Part shown: positions 22,358-30,843 of the stretch, in pieces
Numbering within the stretch: position 1 is the stretch's first letter
How the letters are laid out: each line of letters starts with the position of its first letter
From: Desulfosarcina widdelii
Lineage (GTDB): Bacteria; Desulfobacterota; Desulfobacteria; Desulfobacterales; Desulfosarcinaceae
NCBI RefSeq assembly: GCF_009688965.1
Contig: NZ_AP021875.1
Coordinates: 2,852,001-2,916,000 of the forward strand
DNA length: 64,000 bases
Direction of reading: 5' to 3'
Notes under the pieces: model-generated
The model's database searches: none
Told to the model about the DNA's origin: nothing
What the model saw: the letters and a program-made list of their open reading frames with translations, nothing else
Program-made: the position numbers and the translations under genes

Positions 22358-24415
22358 ATGAAATTTATTCGGTTCGGCCTCGCGGGATGGATAGGGCTTT
22401 TCATGCTCTTTTTCATCCCGACATCCGTCTTCGCCCAGGAGACGGACTCCGTCGAGGAAGAGAAGGTCTATCGACTGGACAAGGTTATTGTAAGGGACCA
22501 TCCACTCAAGGAAGAGTCCATGGTCGTGACGCCGCAGGCGACGATCTACAATGTGGACGATTTTAAAAAGGCCGGCAAGGTGGAAACGGTACAGGACATA
22601 CTCAGTGAAGCGCTGGGTATCAGCGTTCTCTCCTCATCCTCTACCCCGGCACAGAATGAAGGGGTCTATATCCGCGGGATGGACCAGTCGCGTTACCAGG
22701 TGTTCATGGATGGCCGTCCCATCAGGCTTCACGGAAGCCATGGATATTTTAAGATGGACTGGACGACGCTCCCCATTGACATCATCGAGACCGTCGAGGT
22801 CGTTCGCGGAAGCCACTCGCTTCTGTTTCCCTTTTCCATGGGCGGCGCGGTTAACCTGATCACCAGAAAAGGCGAGAAGACCGATGAAGCCAGACCCCAT
22901 GGATCGGTGCAAACCAATTTCGGTGCCTTTGGTGCCCAAAGTTACAGCGCCAGCGCCAGTGGCGGCATCGATAACGCTATCGGGTATTCGCTCGCTGCCG
23001 CCCACAGGGAAGGCGACGGCTATTTGCGGGGCAACGATTACGACACGGACAACGTCAACGGCCGCCTTACACTCTATCTGCCGACTGACGGATCGATCAC
23101 CTACGGAGTCGACCATGTGGATACCGTTACCGGATATGCGGTCATCAACGATCCCGACGATCCGGCATCCAATTACGACCCGGACTATCCCGTCGTTCGG
23201 GCCAGTGAGGTGGACACCTTCAGCCACGATTACGAGGGGACGTGTTATGACGGCGGAAAGAACCAATGGGAAAAGACCGTTAACGACCAGAGTCTTCTTT
23301 TCGAGCAACCGCTGCCCATCGGTGAGTTGCGAAGCCAGATTTACAAGCAGTTGTCCAAACGGGATCGATATCGGAATAATGCCGACGGATCGGAAAGTTC
23401 AAACTATAAGGAAGAGTACACCCATGGAGCTGCTCTGGATTATTTGAATATAAATGTCCTCGACAGCCATTATTTTTCCCTTGGCGGCGATTATCGCGAT
23501 CAGGGTACGCCGGACAACAAGGACTTTTATTCCATTACGGCGCTTTACGTCCAGGATGTCTGGGACATTACCCCGGACACGGCCCTGACCTTCGGTACCC
23601 GCTGGTATAAATTCGAAAGCGATGCCTACGAATTCGCAAACTCCTCTCAAGCGACCCGACGGGTGGAGCGGGAATGGTGTCCCAAAGCGCGGCTGGATTA
23701 CAACTGGGATGACAGTTTATCCCTGTATGCCTCAGTCAGCCGCGAAATGCGAATGCCTTGAATTTGAGATCTCTGGAGATGGGCCCGGGCTGGGTCCAAC
23801 GAAGATTATGCAGCGGCAAATCCCGATTTTAAAACCGAAACATCATGGACGTACGAAGTTGGAGGGATCAAGAAGCTCTGGAAAGACACGAAGTTCAGGG
23901 GTGCATTTTACTACTCGGATATCAGCGACTATCAGCAGCACAATTATATCAGCGCTGATGTCTCGGCCCTTGTCTACAACATCGATATGGTCGTATACGG
24001 GGTGGAGTTGGAACTGTCGAGAAGTTTCAGGCAGGATCTGAGCGGCTACCTGGCCTATACCTACCAGGACTGGAATGCCGAAAACCACCCCATGGATACC
24101 GAGCAAACCCACTATCTGCTCCAAAATCAGCCCCGCAACAAGGTGGTTTTAGGGCTGAACTACAAACTATGGGAAAACGGAGTGGTCGAACTCAACGCCA
24201 AGTACATCGGCGAGAGATACAACAAAAGTCACGAAGCCATGGAGGATGTGATTGTTGTAAACGTCGGCGCTCAACACACCTTTAAACTGCCGCATCAATG
24301 CGAGCTGGTCTTGAAGGGGTATGTCAACAATGTCACTGACCAGGATTACCAGCTCCGCTACGGTTACGACATGCCCGGCACCAACTGCGGCATTGGAATG
24401 ACACTCAAATATTAA
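22358..24415 (+). pseudogene. TonB-dependent receptor interrupted by two in-frame TGA codons
   Basis: One reading frame of 686 codons covers a complete receptor. It has a signal peptide (LAGWIGLFMLFFIPTSVFAQ), a TonB box region (YRLDKVIVRD), a plug (VYIRGMDQSRYQVFMDGRP, IIETVEVVRGSHSLLFPFSM) and a barrel ending YDMPGTNCGIGMTLKY. At 23759 the frame reads TGA ATT TGA and then continues in the same frame with receptor-like sequence (NEDYAAANPDFKTETSWTYE). In the +1 frame just there, NALNLRSLEMGPG looks more natural, so a pair of small indels, in nature or in the assembly, is the best explanation. If intact it would be a second metal or cofactor receptor under Element II control. Confidence 0.75.
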
Positions 24416-24420
24416 CCCGA

Positions 24421-24467
24421 AACCTTTGGGGGCCTGCTTGTCTGGCAGGTCTCCAAAGGTTTTTTTA
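24421..24467 (+). terminator. Intrinsic terminator after the second receptor
   Basis: AACCTTTGG (24421-24429) pairs with CCAAAGGTT (24453-24461), with an inner GCCTGC/GCAGGT stem, followed by TTTTTTT. The next gene starts 16 bases later and probably reads through or has its own promoter nearby. Confidence 0.85.
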
Positions 24468-24482
24468 TTAAGGCGTATCGCA

Positions 24483-25403
24483 ATGAAGAATCGGAACCAA
24501 GTATTCGGTTGGAGTTATCTTTGTAACCTGACGATCTGTATTTTTATGTTTTCATCGCTTGCCTTGACGGCCGATGTGCATGCGGACGGCAAAGTTCAGG
24601 GGAAATGCTACGTAATTGGCACAGGACCGGCGGGGCCGGAGCATGCCACGGTAAAAGCCATCGAAACGATAAAAAAAGCGGACTTCATCTTTTGCTCCGA
24701 TCAGATGCAGGATCGTTTTTCCGACTATCTGAAGGGTAAAACCATCCTCGGCAGTCCCTGGCGGGGCAAATTTAAATATAGTTGGCGGGATCGGGACAAA
24801 CTGAGTCCCGAGGAAAAAAAGCTCTATGTGGAAGAAAGGATCAACTTCTGGGACCAAACAGCCGCAAGGATCAGGGAGGAAGTGGCCCGGGGTAAAACTG
24901 TTGCGATACTGGACAGCGGCGATCCATGCGTATTCGGCCCTTCGCACCGCGTGATCGAGGGGCTCAAAGAGGATGAATTCGAGATCATCCCTGGCCTGGG
25001 CTGCTTTCAGGCGTCCATGGCCGCGTTAAAAAAATCGTCGATTCCTGCCTATGACACACGATTCGTCATGCTTACCGCCCCCATGTTTCTTTTCGGTCGG
25101 CCGCAGGATGACGCCATTTTGAAGGATCTTTCCAAATATCCGATAACGATGGCCTTCTACATGGCCCTCAACCATGCGGACACACTGATTAACAGTCTTA
25201 ACAAGTACTATCCCAAAGACCTTCCCGTGGCGGTTGTCTACAATGCAGGTTTTCCGGAAAAAGAGAAAGTGATCATGGGGAACCTGGATACGATACTGGC
25301 AAAAATCAAGGCTGAAAAAGAGAACTGGCTGGGAATGATTTTCGTCGGCCGGTGCCTTGAGGGCCAGCCGCAGCGCGGGATGGTCAAGTTCGTATCTCAA
25401 TGA
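24483..25403 (+). CDS. Tetrapyrrole-methylase-fold protein with export signal
   Basis: The 306-residue protein starts with a hydrophobic segment (LCNLTICIFMFSSLALTADVHA) that looks like a signal peptide. A corrin/porphyrin methylase fold follows: the SAM-loop-like CYVIGTGPAGPEHATVKAIE, IKKADFIFCSDQM, the second loop VAILDSGDPCVFGPSH, and ELIPGLGCFQASMAAL-type sequence, then the C-terminal domain with AVVYNAGFPEKEKVIMG. Such enzymes (CbiL/CobI-like) are cytoplasmic because they need S-adenosylmethionine. An exported one is odd and may act as a tetrapyrrole-binding protein. It lies between a receptor and a NikK-like gene, fitting corrinoid or metal-tetrapyrrole uptake. The start at 24483 has AAGG upstream. 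Confidence 0.75.
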   Translation: MKNRNQVFGWSYLCNLTICIFMFSSLALTADVHADGKVQGKCYVIGTGPAGPEHATVKAIETIKKADFIFCSDQMQDRFSDYLKGKTILGSPWRGKFKYSWRDRDKLSPEEKKLYVEERINFWDQTAARIREEVARGKTVAILDSGDPCVFGPSHRVIEGLKEDEFEIIPGLGCFQASMAALKKSSIPAYDTRFVMLTAPMFLFGRPQDDAILKDLSKYPITMAFYMALNHADTLINSLNKYYPKDLPVAVVYNAGFPEKEKVIMGNLDTILAKIKAEKENWLGMIFVGRCLEGQPQRGMVKFVSQ

Positions 25404-25537
25404 CCTGCCGGAAGATCCGGTTTCTGGATGGATAAAAAACCAATCATTCGATGCAACCCAAAGGCGGTTGAAGAAATACTTGCCAACCGTCTTTTGTTGC
25501 TTCTTACCACGCTTTGCATATCGTATGGAGAGAAAAA

Positions 25538-26365
25538 ATGAAGAAAAACGCGCATATCGTTCTAATGTGGGTTGCTGTCCTGCTGGTCGCCATCTGCCCT
25601 GCCGCTTACGCCCACAACATTTGGTTGAATCCTTCCAACCAGTTCCCTGAGGTCGGGACAACCGTCGATATTGGTATCGGCTGGGGGCACAAGTTTCCAG
25701 CCAACCGGGTCGATGAGGAACTTAAAGAAGGCCGGGTGGAAGCGATTCAGGCGATGGATCCCGACGGGATTGCGGTCGATCTTTCCAAAGTCTCGACCGG
25801 TTTGTATCGGCTGAAAATCGACAAGCCGGGGGCCTACCTTGTTACCGCCCGGATCAAACCGGGATTTTTCACGAAGACTCCGAAAGGCCGTGAATGGGGA
25901 AACAAGACAACCGTTGCTAATGCCATTAAGTGCACCAACTATCATATCCAGGGCAAAACCATCCTCATTGCCGGCGGAAGCGATAAAAATCTCACCCAAA
26001 CGGCCGGTCAACCCCTGGAAATCGTCCCGCTTACTGATTTCAAACAAATGAAACCGGGGGACACGCTATCCATCAAGTTGCTGTTTGACGGCAATCCCCT
26101 TCCCGATGCAAAAATCAGAGCCACCTACGCCGGGTTCGAAGCCGCTGACACCGCCTCGCGTAAGAATACAGCGAAAGGGCACAAGGGCCACGGCCATAGC
26201 CATTTTCCGGTGGAGACCGTCACGGATAACCAGGGCCAGGCCGATCTTAAACTGGAAAAAGCCGGCTACTGGATGATCGTGCTCTCCCATCGCTGCCCTT
26301 ATTCGGACCCGGCGGTCTGCGATGAGTTTATGCATAATGTGGCGTTTACCTTCGAAGTAAAGTGA
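25538..26365 (+). CDS. Second DUF4198 (NikK-like) exported protein
   Basis: The 275-residue protein has a signal peptide ending in AAYAHNIWLNPSNQF, again leaving His at or near the mature N-terminus, the expected metal ligand. It shares with the protein at 18776 the FFTKTPKGREWGNKTT segment and EIVPLTDFKQMKPGD. An internal His-rich loop (KGHKGHGHSHFPVET) adds metal-binding capacity. The C-terminal strand ends VAFTFEVK. GGAGAG lies 6 bases before the ATG at 25538. Proximity to a NikL-like gene two genes downstream supports a nickel or cobalt system; the integral ECF components are not in the window. Confidence 0.85.
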   Translation: MKKNAHIVLMWVAVLLVAICPAAYAHNIWLNPSNQFPEVGTTVDIGIGWGHKFPANRVDEELKEGRVEAIQAMDPDGIAVDLSKVSTGLYRLKIDKPGAYLVTARIKPGFFTKTPKGREWGNKTTVANAIKCTNYHIQGKTILIAGGSDKNLTQTAGQPLEIVPLTDFKQMKPGDTLSIKLLFDGNPLPDAKIRATYAGFEAADTASRKNTAKGHKGHGHSHFPVETVTDNQGQADLKLEKAGYWMIVLSHRCPYSDPAVCDEFMHNVAFTFEVK

Positions 26366-26382
26366 GTTACGGAGGGATAAAA

Positions 26383-27774
26383 TTGAAAAGAGAATTGGGG
26401 CCGTTCTCGGCAACGGCCCTGGTGATCGCCAATATGGTCGGCACCGGTATTTTCACGACCTCTGGCTTTATCATGGCCGAATTAGGCGATCCCAAGGTCT
26501 TGCTTCTGTGCTGGCTGTGCGGCGGTTTGTTCGCCCTTTGCGGCGCGCTTTGCTATGGAGAACTGGGGGCGCGGTTCCCCCGGGCCGGCGGGGAATATGT
26601 CTTTTTAAAAGAGAGCCTGGGCAAACCGGTGGGTTTTCTCTCCGGCTGGATCTCCCTGATCGTCGGCTTTTCCGCTCCCATCGCCGCTGCGGCTGTGGCC
26701 TTTGCCACGTACCTTTTCCAGGCGTTTTCGGTTTCCATGGCGCACGGCGTCGACCCGTCGCTATTCGGCAGCCGATTTGCGTTCCTGTCGCCCGTGACCC
26801 TGACCGCCATCGGTGTGATTGGCCTTCTCTCTTTTCTCCATTACCATAGCCTACGCATCGGCAGCCGGGTGCAAAACGGACTGACCCTGTTCAAGATCGC
26901 ATTGGTGATCGCGTTCATCGGCGCCGGGTTCCTGCTGGGAGACGGCTCCAGAGACCATCTTTTGGCTGCGGCACCGATCCCCTGGTCAGCTGAGAAGTTC
27001 GCCGTTGCCCTGATTTTCGTCTCCTTCGCCTACAGCGGGTGGAATGCATCTGCGTATCTGGGGAGCGAAATCACCGCTCCCCAAAGAAATATTCCGCTTT
27101 CCCTTCTCACCGGCACCGTTGTTGTGGTGGTCTTGTATCTGCTGCTCAACCTGGTTTACCTTTACGCCCTGCCTCCCGAAGCCATGCAAGGCGTTCTGGA
27201 GATCGGCGCCAAGTCGGCGGAATCTCTTTTCGGGCTGGACATCAGCCGCCTTTTCAGTGGCGCGGTCGCTTTGGGTCTTTTGTCCGTAATGAGCGCCATG
27301 ATTCTCACCGGACCGAGGATTTACTATGCCATGTCCAGGGACCGCGTTTTTTTCGATCTGTTCGGCAAACTGAGCCAAAATCGTCAGACACCGGCCGCAT
27401 CCATTGCGCTGCAGGCCGCCATTGCCATAGTGATGGTGGTCTCGGCATCCTTCGAAACCCTTTTGCTGTATATCGGCTTCACGCTCTCGCTGTTTGCCAT
27501 GCTCACCGTCATCGGGCTGATGCGCATCCGCCGATTCTCTTCATCCGTCGGGCCTGCCTATCGCACATTCGCCTACCCACTGACGCCGCTTTTGTTTATT
27601 CTCAGCAATTTATGGATCATCTTTTTCTCCATCAAAAGCCGGCCGGTTACCGCCCTTTATGGATTCGGCACCATCGGCTTGGGGGCTGTAGCCTACATCT
27701 TTTTCGATCATATGCATCGATCAAAAAATCGTGCACTCTCGGCAAATGAGACAATTAAAAGGAAAGCGAAATGA
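26383..27774 (+). CDS. APC-family amino acid/polyamine-type permease
   Basis: The 463-residue protein has about twelve membrane segments and the APC signature at its start (SATALVIANMVGTGIFTTSGF), GELGARFPRAGGEYVFLKE and SFAYSGWNASAYLGSEI. These are typical of amino acid or cationic permeases using an ion gradient. The start is taken as TTG at 26383, because GGAGGGATAAAA precedes it at good spacing; a GTG at 26362 overlapping the previous stop is open too. It sits inside the metal-uptake operon and overlaps the NikL-like gene by ATGA, so it may carry a metal chelator, such as an amino acid, rather than feed nutrition. The substrate cannot be assigned. Confidence 0.88.
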   Translation: MKRELGPFSATALVIANMVGTGIFTTSGFIMAELGDPKVLLLCWLCGGLFALCGALCYGELGARFPRAGGEYVFLKESLGKPVGFLSGWISLIVGFSAPIAAAAVAFATYLFQAFSVSMAHGVDPSLFGSRFAFLSPVTLTAIGVIGLLSFLHYHSLRIGSRVQNGLTLFKIALVIAFIGAGFLLGDGSRDHLLAAAPIPWSAEKFAVALIFVSFAYSGWNASAYLGSEITAPQRNIPLSLLTGTVVVVVLYLLLNLVYLYALPPEAMQGVLEIGAKSAESLFGLDISRLFSGAVALGLLSVMSAMILTGPRIYYAMSRDRVFFDLFGKLSQNRQTPAASIALQAAIAIVMVVSASFETLLLYIGFTLSLFAMLTVIGLMRIRRFSSSVGPAYRTFAYPLTPLLFILSNLWIIFFSIKSRPVTALYGFGTIGLGAVAYIFFDHMHRSKNRALSANETIKRKAK

Positions 27775-28241
27775 AGCCTATTCTCATATTTCTCACCGGA
27801 ATGGTCGTTGCGATGGCAACCGTCTCCGAGGGCCTGTGTCATGGCGTCGAAGGCTATGTTGAAACGGTCGAGGGCTATTGCATAACGGCCATGTATGACG
27901 ACGGCGAATTGATGAGCTATGCCGCCGTTGAAATCAAAGCCCCCGGGGCGGAGATCGTCTTTCAAACCGGTCGGACGGATCGCAACGGCCGTTTCATGAT
28001 CCTGACGGACAAACCGGGAACCTGGCAGGCGGCGGTCAGCGACGGTATGGGACACCGCCTGGCCCTCGATTTCGAAGTCATTCCCGAAGGCGAGAATCAA
28101 CCGAAAGATCAATCCGTTGCCCCGATATCTACCGGCAAAACGAGTCGACCGATTAAAACGATTGCAGGCCTGTCGATTATCTTCGGTTTGTGCGGCTTTT
28201 TTTACGGCTGGAAAGCACGGCGCGCGAAGAACGGTTCCTGA
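27771..28241 (+). CDS. NikL-like exported protein with C-terminal anchor
   Basis: The 156-residue protein has a signal peptide ending SEGLCHGVEG, so that His lies at the mature N-terminus. A single beta-sandwich domain (YAAVEIKAPGAEIVFQTGRT, DKPGTWQAAVSDGMGH) precedes a C-terminal membrane helix (GLSIIFGLCGFFYGW) and positive residues. This architecture matches NikL, the partner of NikK in ECF-type nickel uptake. The start overlaps the stop of the permease gene. No NikM/NikQ/NikO is found nearby, so its partner transporter would be elsewhere or be the permease. Confidence 0.75.
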   Translation: MKPILIFLTGMVVAMATVSEGLCHGVEGYVETVEGYCITAMYDDGELMSYAAVEIKAPGAEIVFQTGRTDRNGRFMILTDKPGTWQAAVSDGMGHRLALDFEVIPEGENQPKDQSVAPISTGKTSRPIKTIAGLSIIFGLCGFFYGWKARRAKNGS

Positions 28242-28260
28242 CAACCAACGGACACCTAAA

Positions 28261-29685
28261 ATGCTTTCTCTTTTCGTGGCCGGTTGTTTTTTTCTGTCCG
28301 GAATGGCCGGTCTGGTCTACGAAGTCATCTGGGTCCGGTTGATCGAAACACTCACCGGCGGCGCACCATTTGCCGTAGCCACGGTGCTGTGCGTGTTCAT
28401 GGCCGGAATGGCCCTGGGAAGCTATCTGGCCGGACATGTGGTAGACCGACTTTCCGGGCGCGGTGTGCTTCTGTCTCTCTATGGCCTGCTTGAAATCGGC
28501 ATCGGGGTTTGTGCCGTGGCCGTGCCCTTCATGATCCAGGCCGCTGCCCCGCTCTACCAAACGATTTATAGCCGGCTGCCGCCTGGCTTCTGGGGCTGTC
28601 GGATGGCCGCCTTTCTGGGTTTTGTCCTCATTCTGGCGGTGCCCGCAGGGCTCATGGGAGCCGCACTGCCGGTGTTGTGCCGCTTTTATGTTCTGCGCCT
28701 GGATCACGTAGGTGCCCGAACCGGCCTGCTGTACGGGCTCAACACCGCGGGTGCGGCGTTAGGGGTGATCCTGTGTGGATTCTTGCTGATCGAAACCCTT
28801 GGGGTATCGACCACCCTTGGGATGTTTGCCTGCCTCAACATCTTGATCGGCCTGTCCTGTATTGCAGTCTCTCGCTTTGCAGCCGGTGAGGGCAGCCGGC
28901 CGGCAGAACCACTGGAACCTGTATTACCGAATCCGAGAGCGAAAAATAGCGCCTTCCAAGTAAAGATGCGCTGGGGCGTTTCGCTTTTCGCCGTGTCCGG
29001 GTTTTGCGCCATGGCCTACGAAGTTTTCTGGACGCGCCTGCTCGGCCTCGTCGCCGGCCCCACCACCTATTGTTTCACCCTCGTGGTGGCCACCTTTATC
29101 GTCGGCCTGGCCGCTGGCAGCCTGCTCTTCTCCTGCCGGGCCGATCACGTCGGCCATCCGCTCATCTGGCTGGCCGGCACCCAGGCCGCCGCCTTCTTGA
29201 CAGCACTTGGCGTCAGCCAACTATTGGGAAACGGTCAATTTGTTTTCGCCAGGTTGGATCATGCGTTTCCAAGTCATTTTCTCAATCTTGTTCCGTTTCA
29301 AGCCATCGTGTCGTTCGGCCTGATGCTGGTGCCGACCCTTTTCCTGGGCGCTGCCTTTCCGCTGGTGAACCGTCTTTGCATCCAAACGCTGGCCGATACG
29401 GGGCGATCCGTGGGAACTGCCTATGCCCTGAACACCGTGGGTGGATTGCTCGGTTCTTTTGTTGCCGGGTTTGTGCTGATTCCCTGGTTAGGAGAGATGA
29501 ACGGCCTGCGTCTGATTCTCTCGATCCAATTCCTGGCGGCCGGTTTTGCGCTGCTGGATATTACAAGACTTGAAAAAAGCGACAATCGGATACGACTGGC
29601 CGTTGTGGGGCTGATGGGCGTCGGGTTGCTGCTGGTCGCACACTATCCAAGCTTGCGCACCGATCTGCTCTTTCGGATCGGGTAG
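28261..29685 (+). CDS. Spermidine-synthase-like membrane protein without enzyme domain
   Basis: The 474-residue protein contains two sets of membrane helices with the repeated signature SGMAGLVYEVIWVRLIETLTG and SGFCAMAYEVFWTRLLGLVAG, GTAYALNTVGGLLGSF and FLGAAFPLVNRL, typical of the N-terminal membrane part of fused MFS/spermidine-synthase proteins. The methyltransferase-like synthase domain that normally follows is absent: the protein stops at LRTDLLFRIG, and none of the three forward frames downstream continues it. It may be a stand-alone transporter or a 3'-truncated gene. It follows the NikL-like gene by 20 bases, so it is likely in the same transcript. Confidence 0.78.
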   Translation: MLSLFVAGCFFLSGMAGLVYEVIWVRLIETLTGGAPFAVATVLCVFMAGMALGSYLAGHVVDRLSGRGVLLSLYGLLEIGIGVCAVAVPFMIQAAAPLYQTIYSRLPPGFWGCRMAAFLGFVLILAVPAGLMGAALPVLCRFYVLRLDHVGARTGLLYGLNTAGAALGVILCGFLLIETLGVSTTLGMFACLNILIGLSCIAVSRFAAGEGSRPAEPLEPVLPNPRAKNSAFQVKMRWGVSLFAVSGFCAMAYEVFWTRLLGLVAGPTTYCFTLVVATFIVGLAAGSLLFSCRADHVGHPLIWLAGTQAAAFLTALGVSQLLGNGQFVFARLDHAFPSHFLNLVPFQAIVSFGLMLVPTLFLGAAFPLVNRLCIQTLADTGRSVGTAYALNTVGGLLGSFVAGFVLIPWLGEMNGLRLILSIQFLAAGFALLDITRLEKSDNRIRLAVVGLMGVGLLLVAHYPSLRTDLLFRIG

Positions 29686-29817
29686 CCGGATTCCGTTGCC
29701 CTTCGGTCAGGGTTGAATCGCAGCATATGGTTCGAAACACTGGTCGGCAGCGGCCGGTGGATCTCCGGCCGCTGCCGGGCATTGTCAGTCAATTCCCAAG
29801 ATGCAAAACTGGCTCTC

Positions 29818-30006
29818 TCACGCCTCGAACAAAATTCGATGATCCACCAGATTCATCCGCTTGAGCTTTCCCTTGACGGTCATCTGGTCGCCAAAGATCC
29901 CCACCAGGCGGAACGTACCGTCTGGCTCGGGTTCCACGAGATCGACCGATTCCATCAACAGAATTTCCTCATCGTTTTTTACCATATAGGCGTTGGCTTC
30001 ACACAT
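29818..30006 (-). CDS. cooT: CooT-family nickel-binding protein
   Basis: The 62-residue protein begins MCEANAYMVKNDEEILLMES. Characterised CooT binds Ni2+ through the N-terminal Cys2 and helps load nickel into CO dehydrogenase. The rest (VDLVEPEPDGTFRLVGIFGD, then the RMNLVDHRILFE end) is the typical small beta fold. It overlaps the end of the DUF3842 gene and so is translated with it. No CO dehydrogenase gene lies in this window. CooT with DUF3842 recurs in anaerobes and suggests nickel or other metallocentre assembly. Confidence 0.85.
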   Translation of the reverse strand: MCEANAYMVKNDEEILLMESVDLVEPEPDGTFRLVGIFGDQMTVKGKLKRMNLVDHRILFEA

Positions 30007-30424
30007 GATCGAGTACCTCCTTTAAACGCTTTTCTACCAGTTCCTGCACCAGGTGAGGCAGCGGTTCGGAAACGACCCCGACGATCTCGGCATTTTCCTG
30101 AAACAGGGGCAGCAATAGCTTGAACGCCTCGCTGGAGGTCACTGCCTCGGCCATACGTGGCGTCACCTCGCCAAGCATAGCATTGGCCCAGGTGATGGAG
30201 ACCGGACCGATGATGCACTCCACTGATTCCGTGGTGTGGCAGATGGCATTCTCCCCTGATGCGCAGCGGTTGGCTCCGGCCCGCAGCATCTGGGATGCGG
30301 CAATAGCATTGGTACCCAGAGCGATCAGTTCGATCGATTCGCCATGGGCCGTTCTGAGGTATTTGATCACCGTTGAACCGATGCCGCCCCCCTGTCCGTC
30401 AATTACACAAATCCGTTTTCTCAC
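29999..30424 (-). CDS. DUF3842 protein
   Basis: The 141-residue protein has a Gly-rich nucleotide-binding-like start (RKRICVIDGQGGGIGSTVIKY), a Cys pair region (RAGANRCASGENAICHTT) and IIGPVSITWANAMLGEVTP. The family has no assigned reaction. Its Rossmann-like N-terminus and pairing with CooT hint at a role in metal cofactor biology. The start is GTG at 30424 with GAAGG 6 bases before it, giving the usual family N-terminus; a TTG at 30460 is open too but abuts the structured element. The gene is preceded by Element I copy 3. Confidence 0.8.
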   Translation of the reverse strand: MRKRICVIDGQGGGIGSTVIKYLRTAHGESIELIALGTNAIAASQMLRAGANRCASGENAICHTTESVECIIGPVSITWANAMLGEVTPRMAEAVTSSEAFKLLLPLFQENAEIVGVVSEPLPHLVQELVEKRLKEVLDHV

Positions 30425-30843
30425 TGGCGCCTTCACTGGTTGAAACCAATCTTCATTCAAAATAAAAAGGCCACGCGTCCGGCTCCGGGTTCTTCCCTGC
30501 CGATGCCTTCGTGGCCTTAAAAAAAATCCGATTATCTGTGTCTAACGCAGCGCCTTCGTGACGCTTACTTAGTGCCCACTCAGAAATGAACACTGCTTAG
30601 TCGATCTTTTACCCGCAGCCACCTGTCAAGTCAAGCGGTTTCGGTCGGCGCTTACCGGGCAACCTCCTTTCTACCGGCTATTGAAAAGAAAAATATCATC
30701 TTCCCCATGCATCCAAATTATGAATTGGACTTCGCCAGTTTTTCATGAAAATGAGTTTATACTCAAAAGAAACCAATTCAATCAGGATGCGGTATCTGTA
30801 ACATTCAAACGCCCGGTTCGGGTCAAAAAAGAAAGGGAGCAAC
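30425..30843. other. Divergent region between DUF3842 and the ABC binding-protein gene
   Basis: Apart from Element I copy 3, the 419 bases hold a partial second GAAGGC motif near 30550 and an AT-rich stretch (30670-30780) where the plus-strand promoter should lie. I could not find a convincing -35/-10 pair. GAAAGGGAG before 30844 is the ribosome-binding site of the next gene. Confidence 0.4.
30459..30518 (-). ncRNA. Element I, copy 3: structured leader RNA ahead of DUF3842-cooT
   Basis: On the minus strand GGCCACG (30516-30510) pairs with CGTGGCC (30475-30469). GAAGGC starts within the 5' arm of the outer stem and an inner stem follows (GGC, GGG with CCC, GCC). TTTTTATTTT follows immediately. 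It is the most regular of the three copies. The GTG start of DUF3842 lies about 35 bases after the tail, so folding could decide termination or translation. A second GTCACGAAGGCGCTG motif about 45 bases upstream (30544-30560) hints at a partial duplication. Confidence 0.58.

Noticed and set aside
23759..23767. Selenocysteine at the two TGA codons of the second receptor
   Set aside because: Two Sec residues in a beta barrel with no SECIS-like hairpin identified; the +1 frame gives more receptor-like sequence, pointing to indels.
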